From: Perkinsus chesapeaki
Taxonomy: Eukaryota > Perkinsozoa > Perkinsida > Perkinsidae
DNA length: 29,588 bases
Assembly (NCBI GenBank): GCA_013115145.1
Contig: JAAPAO010000454.1
Coordinates: 1 to 29,588 of the forward strand
Direction of reading: 5' to 3'
Position numbers and translations under genes: made by a program. The number at the start of each line of letters is the position of its first letter. Positions within the stretch are counted from its first letter, which is position 1. The notes below the pieces were generated by a model. That model worked only from the letters and a program-made list of their open reading frames with translations. It was not told where the DNA came from and did not search any database. Of this stretch, positions 9,407 through 19,167 are shown piece after piece.

Positions 9407-11968
9407 CTTCCTATAAGCAAGCGCCCTAGAGTTACCAAGAAGAAGCTGGTCCGTCATGGTAAGGCTAGAATAAGCGCTTTTACGGCAGTAGGTGGAATAG
9501 GTATTAATTATGTTACCTTTCAAACGGAGTCCGGCAGAAGCATTCCCCTGGATTGTCGCTACACAGATGTTAAAGTGATCGGCACAGGAAGTTACGGTAC
9601 GGTACTGCGGGCAAGAGACACACACACGATGGGAACTGATTCAGAGGAAGTGGCTGTCAAGTGAGCTTTTAGGTTTTTACCATTTTTGCATCAGAATTTA
9701 CGTTCAGACACACCGTATTGGTCGAGGATAAGCTGGATGTCGATGATTGGCCGGATATCGTTCGAATGTACCTACCCCTATTCACGCCTACTCTGTACCA
9801 TCTCGTCCTCAGAATCAGAGAAGTGGAGCTACTACGTGACTTCCATCATAATAACATCCTTTCTCTTGTCGATATGTAATCCTAATCCCCCCTGCCAGCC
9901 CTCTCCGCCACCACCGTGCCTCTCAGTTTTCCCCAGCCTCCAGCATACGCCATGACAAGTATTGGTATTGTCACTCCCCTCTATAAGGGAGGCACATTAG
10001 CCACGTAATACGTCCACAGGTGCCACTGTAACCAAGGTCTTTTTCAGATACCAGCCTCGGTCCTTGGCCCAGGTCATGGCCTTCACACGTCAAGTTTTGA
10101 GCGCTCTAGCCTTCATGCATGGTCATAACGTAGGTGTCGCCTTCTCATGCCTGTTGCTATCTTGCTGTTGTTAGGTACTTCATAGAGATGTTAAAAGGGA
10201 TAATATATTTGTATCCAAGGACGGCTCGTCCGTAGTTCTCGGGGACTTTGGGTTGGCCAGGGGTACTAAGGGGGCAAGGGGGAATCACTACCAGACTTGG
10301 GGGAGGTATCATCAACTTCAATTTATTAGCACTACACTGGTAAATAAGCGATTCTTTCATAAAACGCGAATCTTCGTAGAAGGCACAAGTCCCGGTGACA
10401 GTGATGGTATATGCCATTCGGGGAGGGTTGATGATGAATATTTCTGCCTACCTATCTTCCTCTCCATCCCTCAGCCCCACCCCATGCCTTGGCGAGGCTC
10501 TCCACACCCTATCAGAGCGTCCCCGGTGATAGGATTAGTGCTAGATCATCTACTACAGCTACAGCTGAACTGATGACAACCCGTATTGTCACAGCTCCTT
10601 ACAGGGCACCGGAGCTGTTATTAAACCATGATGATTATGATGGCAGGATAGATGTAATGCAGGGGGGGTAAATGGGATGATATCGCCAAGCTTGGAGATG
10701 GGGCAATGAGTTGGTGGTGGTGAGATATCAGACGATACTTTATATTTTCTGAGGGACTTCGCTGGCCTCGGCGGCGTTGCTAGAATTTTATTGGTTCTCG
10801 CAAAGTCACTTTTATTGTCCCTCTATGTGCTTCGATACGCGAAGGTCTCGTTCGTGCCTGCAGGATATATAGTACTAACAGCGTTGACGTGTGCGGGAGA
10901 CGGTAGGCCAATAGCTTTGATTGCATAGATTCCCGTGGTTGCTCGAAGCGCACGCGAATGCATTCCATCCAGGAGGGTTTGTAGCTGCCTCACGCTCGAA
11001 TGAGCGCTACATAACGGCTCTGAAATAGATGGGTTGTTCTGTTGTTGAAAGTAGAGCAGTTTGGCGATCTGTGGGATATTACCCCTTGGCCAGGTGTACG
11101 CTACTGGGTGTGTTCTGACTGAGCTCATATTCGCACCGGGCAATGGTAGATCACATTTATTCAAGCATGAAGATACCAACAATAAAGACCTTGAATATCA
11201 ATATGTAAGTCATAATCACCATCCGTGGCAGAGGAGAAGTCAATCCTTCAGACGCGGGACTGCCTAGCACAGCAGTTGGTGATGGATTGCTTGCTCAGTG
11301 GATTGGATGACCCCGCTGATGAGGCCATAGAGGACGTCATTGATAGTCTTTGTAGGCATTGTGATGCCCCTCATTGTTCTAACTGCCTAATTTAGGTGAT
11401 TGGCTGGACGCCGGCCCGAGGCCAAAGTACATGAGACACTTTCGTGGTCTGACGGTATCGGAGGATCTGAGAGGAGCTACTCTTCGTGGCTCCTGTAATG
11501 TACAAAAGGTCCGGGAGAAGTTTGCTATCGTGCAAGTGAGGATATATCTGCTGACGGAGCGGAGATGACGGTTTTTAGGCTCGAGATCCAGGGGACTTGG
11601 TCACCCCCATACTGAGGTCACTGCTGACGTTCGATCCACGGGAGCGCCCGCAGTCAGAGGAAGTACTCCTCGAGTTTGACGAGATTTTCAATACCGATCT
11701 GGGTGGCAGCAGCGGGCCAGGTCAGTACAACGGACCGCTCGAGGATGACTTGGAAGCGTAAGGTCCCGGGTTCGATCCCTGGGTGCGGCATCGAGATTAT
11801 TTCAGGGAAATTGAGGCAGGCCTTCCCCACAGCTCCACTCGCTACGTCTGCGCGAAGGAGATTCTATGGAACGTTATGCTCGAGTGCCGAAAGACTATTG
11901 CCGGCTCGACCGGAACTGTCGGAGCTCGGCGTGTCACCGGTACTATCACCACCCCGCCACCTAGTTGA
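9407..11968 (+). CDS. CMGC-type serine/threonine protein kinase, start unresolved, at least 12 exons
   Basis: Exons are 9407-9660, 9708-9767, 9813-9875, 9927-10004, 10048-10129, 10175-10262, 10559-10653, 11094-11204, 11273-11351, 11396-11535, 11579-11757 and 11806-11968 (TGA). They total 464 codons with every phase agreeing. Nine of the eleven introns are 43-68 bp; two are 296 and 440 bp. Counting from 9407, kinase landmarks are the glycine loop GTGSYGTV at about 59-66, VAVK with the ATP-anchoring lysine at about 85, IREVELLRDFHHNNI, HRDVKRDN at about 182, DFGLAR at about 203, and TAPYRAPELLL. YATGCVLTELIF and LLTFDPRERP follow. The layout is MAPK/CDK-like. The activation loop (ATAELMTTRIV) lacks the MAPK T-x-Y motif, and the usual TRWYRAPE is TAPYRAPE. 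It is probably catalytically active, since K, HRD Asp and DFG Asp are present. Its substrate is unknown. Confidence 0.85.
11764..11791 (+). other. tRNA T-arm / B-box-like sequence inside a kinase intron
   Basis: Within the 48-bp intron 11758-11805, bases 11766-11770 (CCGGG) and 11778-11782 (CCTGG) pair with one G-U wobble around the loop TTCGATC at 11771-11777. This is the geometry of a tRNA T-arm, followed by GTGCGGCA like a 3' acceptor strand. No matching 5' acceptor, D-arm or anticodon arm lies within 80 bp upstream. So it is a relic, a pol III B-box-like motif, or chance. Confidence 0.4.
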
Positions 11969-12406
11969 GGTTAATACTGTGTCAGATATATTCGAGCATG
12001 ATCGTTTAATGGCTGGCAAGGACATCTTTCATATACATAAGTTAGCTGATGAGCTATCGTTAAAATATATAAGTAAGGACGACGCCATCCTCACGTGTTG
12101 GGCAAGTCCCTCTACTTAGGTCGATCATCATCCCCATCAGCTGGTTAATTATTACGTCATCGTTCCTTCATATCTATTATACTACTAGTTACTGTATTCT
12201 TTTACCCTCTACTAGGATGACACCATTGCTTTAGATTGCTTTCATCCGCGGTGGTTCTGATGAACAACCCGCGTTGTAGATTCTTGCTTGCCCCTCCCCC
12301 CTCTAGGACTAGACCCTGCAGGTGTTATTTATGAAAATGTTACCATTGGTTGTGTGTTGTGTTATATAGTATGGGAGAATTCCAGCTGCAAGTTGAAACC
12401 GTTAAG
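11969..12406. other. Intergenic, between kinase stop and gamma-SNAP start
   Basis: A 438-bp tandem-gene spacer. It is AT-rich around 12140-12200. It should contain the kinase 3' untranslated region and the gamma-SNAP promoter, but I see no specific motif I can support. Confidence 0.5.
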
Positions 12407-13645
12407 ATGTCGATGGTCGAAGAAGCGCGGGATCATATTAAGAAAGCACAGGACGCGTAATGACACACATTTCTGACCGAGTCGGGCACTGCTGTTCAGA
12501 TTGCATCCGTCAATTTGGCGTCTGCAATTCTCGGCCGATCACTTGGTAGCGGCACTGGAGCTATCACAGGCTGCCGCATGCTTCCAATCCGCCTCTTTAA
12601 ATGAGCAAGCTGCAAAGGCATGGGTGAAGGCTGGCGAGATTAGAAGGGATAGCATTCGAGAGTAAAGGAAGATGGATTCTTGTGTTTGAGCTCGATGCAA
12701 CAGTTACCAAGGAGCTGGGCGCAATTTTGAGTCGGCTGGCCAACTGCTTCGGAACCCAGAGCACTACAAGGAAGCAGCGACCTGCTATCTGATGGCAGGA
12801 AAGACCGATCAGGCTGCACGAGCGTGGACCAAGGTGTCCTGAATCATGCACATCCTGCTCCGATCTAAGGTCAGGTAGCGGAGCTATTGGCCAAGACCGA
12901 CCCTGATGGGACCACTGAAGCCTATAGGAAGGTCGTTGATATTTACATGGATGATGGGGATGCCAAACGTGGTGGAAATGCCTATGCTGTCGAGGCATTA
13001 CGAGCGTAAAGGGTACACTTGTACTTGTGGTGTGGATTGTGATTCAGGTATGAGGAATGGCTGCTCTCTCAACATGACTTGGATGAATGGCTGGAGGCTT
13101 CCAAGGAAAGCAGCAAACTACTGGAGGCCGCCGGCTTGCACTCTTCAACCCACAAGGAGCTGCTTTCTCAGGTGAGAAGCACCAATTGCCCAAGTAAATA
13201 GTGAGTGTGCTGCCGTCAGGTTATCGTACTTCTGTCGATGGGCGACACCGTGAAAGCTGATGAAGTGTTAGCTTCCTGTCTAAACGTATACGCTGTCATG
13301 GTGATAAATGGTCAATTATCTCCTTTAATAGGTCCGTGGCTTCCTGGCTTCCGAGGAAATGGCCGCTGGTGAAGGTATGGTCATCGCATTCCGCAACAAC
13401 GATGCTGATGCCCTCCAAGCCGCTGTTGACAAAAACTGTGTCAAGTGAGAATGCTTCTTATTAAGGCTTCCCATGTGGACAGGTTCTTGCCAATTGAGAT
13501 TGTAAAATTGGCCAAGTCATTGAAGGTGGCCGAGTTGCCCCCTCCTCCGACCAGCTCTACCGCTGTGGACCAAACCAACAAGAGTGATGATGAGCAGCCA
13601 ACTGCTGCCGCTGCTGCCGATGACCTCGGTGCGTTGCTCCTCTAA
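12407..13645 (+). CDS. Gamma-SNAP-like soluble NSF attachment protein, 8 exons
   Basis: Exons are 12407-12456, 12500-12661, 12704-12833, 12875-13005, 13048-13171, 13220-13285, 13332-13444 and 13483-13645. The introns are 38-48 bp. The sum is 939 bases, 312 residues, the usual size for this family. The protein is almost entirely amphipathic helix pairs, as in TPR-like SNAP folds. Examples are AALELSQAAACFQSASLNEQ, WVKAGEIRR, YQGAGRNFESAGQLLR, HYKEAATCYLMAGKTDQAAR and AYRKVVDIYMDDGD. It ends in an acidic/Ala tail with DDLGALLL. SNAPs bind assembled SNARE complexes and recruit the ATPase NSF for disassembly after membrane fusion, on the cytosolic face of membranes. Gamma rather than alpha type is preferred from length and the short C-terminal tail. 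That choice is less certain than the family. Confidence 0.82.
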
Positions 13646-13940
13646 TTTTGATTGATTTCGCCTCTGTTGTGTTGTTAAGAGGATGTACAATTCGAGCCGG
13701 ACTAGGTTCCTCGGTCACAAATAGCCAGTTGCAACCCCAGTATACTGTTAGCAAACGCAACACAATGATTGTCTCCGGACCCTGTCGGGAATCCGCTATT
13801 TTTTTACTTTCTTTTCCTTTTCTTTTCGTAACAAATACTAGATACACACGGACAGAGATCGGTTGTAAGCAGACGACGAAAGTGTACAATGTTATTCGTA
13901 TAAGTTAAGGGGCGACAACCTCAGCTCATCATCATCATCA
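13646..13940. other. Convergent 3' spacer with a T-rich tract
   Basis: Lies between the gamma-SNAP stop and the REX-like gene stop. Bases 13798-13828 are T-rich on the plus strand (a run of seven T, then CTTTTC-type steps). Read on the strand of the REX-like gene, this is an A-rich tract about 110-140 bp after its stop. It may be part of a 3' untranslated region or a decayed poly(A). Confidence 0.5.
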
Positions 13941-13969
13941 TCAGGTGCTCTCATCATCATCATCATCAT
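13926..13969. repeat. TCA/TGA trinucleotide microsatellite across the REX-like stop codon
   Basis: Six TCA units at 13926-13943 and about six more at 13951-13969 are separated by GGTGCTC. On the minus strand the second run encodes the Asp run near the C-terminus (HDDDDDEST). The first run supplies the TGA stop (13941-13943) followed by further in-frame TGA codons. Confidence 0.85.
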
Positions 13970-15911
13970 GGGGTTGTGGGCTCGACAACTGAGCCTCTTC
14001 AGTTGATGGCTCCCCCTGTACGGGGAAGGTAAACGCCTCCTCAGAGCTCTCTTCACAGCTTTCCTCACTCAACGCCTCGCGTGACTCAGCCGAAGGGGCC
14101 GATGATGATGATGACGGTGGGGCTGCCGGAGCCCCCGCAACCTGGGCAGTTGTCAAAATCTCAGCCGGTACGTCGGCGACACTCGTGAACATCGTGAAGC
14201 TTCTGGCGACCTTCTCCCTAGAGAGCTCGAGGAGCCGCTTGGCCTCGTACTGGCCAGACTTCTTGTAGTTGTCGTAGGCCGTCGCGTACTGGGCCATGTC
14301 GCCACAACCAGAAAAAACGACAAGCAGATCGTTCTTGGACATATCACAGAGCAGCTTTCGAATAGTAAGGTCGATCTTCATCATGACCATTCTCTTATGC
14401 TGCTTGCTCGACGCCCTGCCAGACTTGTGCACCGAACCTGTCCCAGACTGCTGAAGTTCACACCACCGTTGAAACCCTCTCAACACATGTAGCTGGACCC
14501 GAGGCTCCGACGACTTAGCTTCCTCACCCGGCATCAACACACCAGTCATAGCTCGCTCACCGTACCGCTGCAGCATTGTTGCCCGGTCAGCGTCCTCACC
14601 GTGAAGTCGGATGCCTCCCACAAGCGAGGCTAAGGACAGGCGGCATTTGTCCTCATCGTCCGGGTGCCAGTACGGTCCCTTGGCAAATTTAAGGATCGAC
14701 AACCGCATCGCCTGTAGAGCATCTTCGGTCGAGTCGTGCACACCAGTAGACTCACGAGACATCCTAGACTTAAGGACCTTACGCACCAGATAGCTCAGAG
14801 CTGACTTCCGTGGTGGCCCTGCTGGGTGGGGGTAGAGGTCAGAGGTATCAATAATACGCCTGTGTACCATTTTAAGTGTCTTGAGGTCATTCTCCAGACC
14901 ATGACCCACCAAGATAGTATCAGCGTCCATCAGCTCCATCAAAGCCGCTTGTGCATCAGCCAGTGTTGCTGTCACCCCAAGGAGCGACTCCTTTGTTATC
15001 CCCGAAAATTCGGTCTTATAGTCCAACACCGGCTTACCCGGCTTCACGAACATATCAAGCAGCGTCTTCGCCCCCGAATCAACGGCGCTTAGCCGAGCCA
15101 GCTCCAAACCATCGGCGGTATCGACCATCTCGCAGTCGATTGCCAGCAAGTTGCTATAGTCCTTATCGTTGAATACAAAAGCTGGTACTCCCTCCCCAGC
15201 GCTGGCTGGAATGACCGGTCTCTTGTGCTTCCCTAGCGGTGTATGACACTCCACATAGCCCTCAGGTGGCACCCCACTAACACTGTGAACGGGGAAGTCA
15301 CTGCCTATCATGTTGGTAGTGGTCATGAGGTAGTCCGCAATCGGTATCAAGGCCGGCTTTTCATTCGAGTTGGCAGTTCTAGGACGAAGCTCTTTAGGAA
15401 CCTTGCTCTTGGCAACCATCAACTGAAGGAACTGCTTCAGCACCGGGCATGTTTGCTCCAAGTTGGGGGGTGGGGCTCCACTGGGGGGCCGCCAGGACCC
15501 TGCTCTCATGCACTTCCGAATAGCATGGGTCAAAAACGGGTAATCATTACTGCCGCCCGCAGTCTTGCCTGCAGCCTCCAGCAGGGAGGCTATATCGAAA
15601 TAAGGCACCATAACGACCGTTATGTTTTTGATAGTGTGCATGTTCTCCAGTACACACCACCGTGGCATCACTCCCGCCTCGGAGCTGGTGGCCCACAGGA
15701 GGAAGTTCTGTACATCATGCACGCTGATGGCCTTCTGATTGAGGTGCTGGAGCTTCACGTGGGGCGCCAAACTTGTAACTCTGCGTATCTTTCGGACCTT
15801 ATGAGCTGGGCTTGGGGTTATCCATTCGGATGCAGTAGTATTAGATCCTTCGGACGAGGTTGGAGCTCGGATACCATCGTTGATGGCGGATGACGGACGC
15901 TTGACTGACAT
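13941..15911 (-). CDS. REX-family DEDDh 3'-5' RNA exonuclease, intronless
   Basis: One open frame of 656 residues from ATG 15911 to TGA. The exonuclease domain lies at about residues 253-410, with Exo I AIDCEMV (Asp259, Glu261), Exo II ILVGHGLENDLKTL (Asp342) and Exo III HDSTEDALQAM (His392, Asp397). This is the complete DEDDh two-metal catalytic set. SALSYLVRKVL and YPHPAGPPRKSALSYL fit the REXO1/REX3/REX4 subgroup, whose members trim 3' ends of rRNA, snRNA and tRNA precursors in the nucleus. The N-terminal 250 residues include a basic stretch (HKVRKIRRV) that could be a nuclear signal. The C-terminal part is Ser/Glu/Asp-rich with a poly-Ser run (PPSSSSSAP). It is intronless, unlike most neighbours. 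The subgroup within REX is not settled. Confidence 0.88.
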   Translation of the reverse strand: MSVKRPSSAINDGIRAPTSSEGSNTTASEWITPSPAHKVRKIRRVTSLAPHVKLQHLNQKAISVHDVQNFLLWATSSEAGVMPRWCVLENMHTIKNITVVMVPYFDIASLLEAAGKTAGGSNDYPFLTHAIRKCMRAGSWRPPSGAPPPNLEQTCPVLKQFLQLMVAKSKVPKELRPRTANSNEKPALIPIADYLMTTTNMIGSDFPVHSVSGVPPEGYVECHTPLGKHKRPVIPASAGEGVPAFVFNDKDYSNLLAIDCEMVDTADGLELARLSAVDSGAKTLLDMFVKPGKPVLDYKTEFSGITKESLLGVTATLADAQAALMELMDADTILVGHGLENDLKTLKMVHRRIIDTSDLYPHPAGPPRKSALSYLVRKVLKSRMSRESTGVHDSTEDALQAMRLSILKFAKGPYWHPDDEDKCRLSLASLVGGIRLHGEDADRATMLQRYGERAMTGVLMPGEEAKSSEPRVQLHVLRGFQRWCELQQSGTGSVHKSGRASSKQHKRMVMMKIDLTIRKLLCDMSKNDLLVVFSGCGDMAQYATAYDNYKKSGQYEAKRLLELSREKVARSFTMFTSVADVPAEILTTAQVAGAPAAPPSSSSSAPSAESREALSEESCEESSEEAFTFPVQGEPSTEEAQLSSPQPHDDDDDEST

Positions 15912-16584
15912 CGACGATTACGGTTACGGACAGTTGGTGGCTGTGAGTTGGGGAACAACAAAGAGGAGAGCGACAACAACAACACTGCGATCACCACCGA
16001 ACACAACAAGTGTCGCGGGAAATAACGAATCGACGACGTCCTGAAAAAAGAGGGAATAATAAAACCGTCCAAAAGCAATCGGTAGCTCTTGCCGCCATAT
16101 GTCAATGTAAAAAGCGCGCGCCCAGAAAATAGAGGCGCGCAAGGGCACGTGACGTCGCAGAGAAGCACGCATAGGAGGTGACGTGGCGGATATGGTGGAG
16201 GTGTGGATGGGAGTGATGGAAGTATAAGAATTATACATAATAACTACTTTATCGATTATTAGTGGTAAAATAGGATAATAGACCGAACAAGGGGACGACA
16301 GCTGGCAGCTGTGACATTAGGGTGTTGGTTAAAGAGAAAGCCTATTAAGTGTGTGGGCCGACGGCATGGGCGGCGATGTACCAGATACGTATTGCATGGG
16401 ACTCTCATGCGTATCCATTTATGGAGACATCCGTTGGATCCAATTCATAGGGCTAAATATGTGTTCTTGTATGGCTGTAATTAAGAGATAATCAACTCAA
16501 GCGCAAGTGACTTGGAAATCGATATAAAAAATGTGGAAAAAATCAAGTCAATAATCCATTCGACGGCATGACGGAGATAATAAG
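15912..16584. other. Intergenic, upstream of the REX-like gene and downstream of the ALDH gene
   Basis: A 673-bp tandem spacer with no recognisable gene. Its half next to the REX-like gene is GC-rich with GCGCGC runs at 16114-16121 and 16134-16140 and ACGT-core motifs (separate entry). The ALDH-proximal half, 16440-16560, is AT-rich. Confidence 0.5.
16146..16186. promoter_or_regulatory. Cluster of ACGT-core motifs upstream of the REX-like gene
   Basis: CACGTGACGTC at 16146-16156 overlaps an E-box/G-box palindrome (CACGTG) with a CRE-type palindrome (GACGTC). A second TGACGTGG lies at 16179-16186. They are about 235-275 bp upstream of the REX-like start codon. In other eukaryotes such sites bind bZIP or bHLH factors. 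No function is shown here. Confidence 0.3.
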
Positions 16585-18450
16585 TTAGACGATAGTTTCG
16601 TCAACAGGCCACATGATGGTCTTAGTTTCAGTATAGTTATCGAGGGCCTCCATTCCCTACAGAAGACCAACTTCACACTATTGCTCACAGAGAAGGACAT
16701 CACTCACCTTTTCACGACCCCAGCCAGATGCCTTATACCCACCAAACGGTGCAGCGACGTCGAAGTTATCATAACAATTAATCCATACGGTGCCTGATAC
16801 GAAGAAGGGATAGATGAGACCAGCATTTTCACAATTGCCCACCGGCCTTGAGCTCTCTGGCAACCTTAGTAGCCTTGCCTATGTTGCGGGTGCAGACACC
16901 AGCAGCCAGGCCGAATTGGGTGTCATTGGCGCGTCTAACAGCCTCCTCCAAAGTCTGAAACATACCATACCAGTCACATCGGATTGCACAAGCTCACATC
17001 GAAGGGCGCAATCTGCATAACTGGACCGAAGATCTCCTCACGAGAGATTCTCATGTGATCTTGTACGTTACCGAACACCGTCGGCTGGACGAAATATCTA
17101 ATCATCCCAGTTAAGTTCGATAATAAGGAGTTCGCCTACCCTTTGTCACCCAAACGCTTCCCTCCACAGAGGAGATCGGCACCCTCATCGATGCCAGATC
17201 GGATATACGACATAACACGGTCGAATTGGATTTTATCAACCTAGCAGGGACATGCAGTGACAACAACAACAACAAGGCAGATGGAAATACCTGTGGGCCT
17301 TGCTCGGAGGCGACGTCCTTCGGGTCTCCAACTTTCCTAGACTTCGCCCGTTCGACCGCCTTCCTAACGAATTCATCATAGACGCCACGTTGGACGTAGA
17401 TGCCTAATGAGCTGAGGAGTGGAAATCGAATAATCGATGAAGGCCTACGGCTTGCAGCACAGCAACATTGACCGTGGTTGAGGAACAAGCCAATGTCCGA
17501 GGCCGCTAGGGCTTGGTCAAGGTCAGCATCATCACAGACTATCATAGGTGATTTACCACCAAGTTCGAGGGTCACCTGGAGAAGATATGTCAATGAGTAT
17601 TAGCAACACGTGAACCTTCTTCATATTAGATTCAGCACTGGCCTTGAGGATCTTAGGGCCAGTCAGACTGCTGCCAGTGAAGGCGACTTTATCGATGTCC
17701 ATATGGCGAGCTATCAGTTCACCTGAGCCAAGTGAGGGCTGTAGACAGGACGCTTCGGGATGATGCTTACCAACTTCGGGGCCGCCGTTGACAATATTGA
17801 CAACACCCGGTGGAAAGCCTGCTTCTTTAATGAGCTGACCGAAGAGAAGTCCAGTAAGGGGAGTCTTCTCGGAGAGCTTCATTACAATGGTACCTACCAA
17901 CGACTGTGTCAACGCCGATAGCCGTATGAAACCCACATCCGACTGCTAGAGCTGGTCCCAACTTCCAGGCTTGCATAAGCAAAGGGAAGTTCCACGGTAT
18001 AATCTGACCAACTACTCCGATAGGCTCCTTCACGGTGAGGCAGATGTTGTGTCCCTCAACAGGCACCACATTGCCAAGGACTTTATCAGCCCATCCAGCA
18101 TAATACTTGTAGATCTTAATACATAAATTAATATCAGCAGCCTTGGCCAAAGAGACGGGTTTGCCATTGTCGAGGCTCTCCAGTTGAGCCAGTTGATCCT
18201 GATGGCTCTCCATCAACTGGGCAAGTCTATAAAGGCAATCGCGGCGGAATGATCCATCGGAATCCTTCCAAGTCTTGAATGCCTCTCTGGCCGCCTTCAC
18301 AGCGATATCAATGTCCTCAGCACCAGCCACCTCAACCGTTTCAATGGGCTCGCCATCGACCGGGTTAATAGAGGTAAGAGTCTTGCCGGACTTAGCTGAG
18401 ACATACTCGTTGTTGATAAAGAGCTTTGTTTGAACCTTCAAAGGCGACAT
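16585..18450 (-). CDS. NAD-dependent aldehyde dehydrogenase (ALDH1/2 type), 10 exons
   Basis: Exons in gene order are 17937-18450, 17771-17893, 17616-17722, 17449-17575, 17291-17403, 17140-17240, 16998-17097, 16843-16954, 16708-16793 and 16585-16656. The introns are 40-51 bp; the total is 484 residues, normal for the family. Start [17 protein letters not shown] has no evident targeting peptide, so the enzyme is probably cytosolic. Landmarks in order are [19 protein letters not shown], the cofactor loop FTGSSLTG, the general-base Glu in ELGGKSP, and the catalytic Cys in [44 protein letters not shown] and the C-terminal ALDNYTETK follow. The reaction is oxidation of aldehydes to carboxylic acids with NAD(P)+. 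The frame is open upstream to 18840, but homology begins at the chosen ATG. Confidence 0.95.
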
Positions 18451-19167
18451 AGTGTATTTAACGATGATTGAACTGAAGATAGAAGTGAGAATGGGGAGCA
18501 CAACAACCACGCCTCGGGAACTTCCCTCGGGAACGCGGTTCCTAGTATGCTCCTCCTTTCGTATGGGACTGCCCAGTGACCGATACGGTGTTTCAATCGA
18601 TGTTATGCCATGAACTACCCCTAGGGAAAGCAACCATTGATGGTCGATTCGAGTGGTGGAGCACACTCGACTAACCATGATTAACCGTCCTTGCCAATGA
18701 ACAATGAACAAGTTCCCGTGGTGATGCCGTCGTGTGCATGCGTGCAATGGCTGGGCGTGGCTTGTCCCGCACAGCGACGCAGGGTGTCCCTCTGGGGACC
18801 ATCGGTGGGATCGTGTTACTCTTTGGGCCCGTGGCGGCAATGCAAGGCCATTTCATTACTCCAACGGCACGCCATTCACCGCTCGGCACTTTGTGCGCCA
18901 CCGCCACCGATACGTAGTTTTTTAAGCACGCAACTGATAGTGGTCCTCAATACCAGGGCCCTATTAAAGCCTCTATATCAACCAGGTGAAGGCTACTATA
19001 CCATCTCTATGGTATTCCCGATTAATCAAACCAACTCATTAGTAACCAGCAGCCACAGTGGTGAATGTTACGAAAGGATCAGCGGTGTACTGTACACGGA
19101 TAAGGCAACTCACTAATATATAGTGTAACGGTCCAATAAACAACAATAATAGAAACAACAACAACAA
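18451..19167. other. Intergenic, upstream of ALDH and downstream of XRN1
   Basis: A 717-bp tandem spacer. Short frames here have no protein-like composition. Upstream of the ALDH start at 18512-18521 and 18525-18534 is a perfect 10-bp direct repeat, CCTCGGGAAC, with 13-bp period. Near 19141-19170 an AACAAC-rich stretch covers the XRN1 stop and 3' flank. Confidence 0.5.
18512..18534. repeat. 10-bp direct repeat upstream of ALDH
   Basis: CCTCGGGAAC occurs at 18512-18521 and again at 18525-18534, about 60-85 bp before the ALDH start codon. Each copy contains a near-palindromic TTCCC/GGGAA context. It may be a tandem regulator site. Confidence 0.4.

Noticed and set aside
10780-11182. Minus-strand frames of 62 and 119 residues inside the kinase
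   Set aside because: They overlap the 440-bp intron and the following exon, show no recognisable motif, and have weak composition. An intron-nested gene cannot be excluded but is unsupported.
11718-11791. A complete tRNA gene in the kinase
   Set aside because: Only the T-arm and a 3' strand are seen. No 5' acceptor strand, D-arm or anticodon arm can be formed.
15243-15893. 216-residue plus-strand frame
   Set aside because: It is fully antisense to the REX-like exonuclease, whose catalytic motifs are complete on the minus strand.
18451-18840. N-terminal extension of ALDH to 18840
   Set aside because: The extra 130 residues have no ALDH or targeting-peptide character, while family homology begins at ATG 18450.
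18691-19116. 141-residue plus-strand frame in the ALDH-XRN1 spacer
   Set aside because: Overlapping short frames in several phases, no family signature, no signal or domain. It looks like random open frame in GC-rich DNA.
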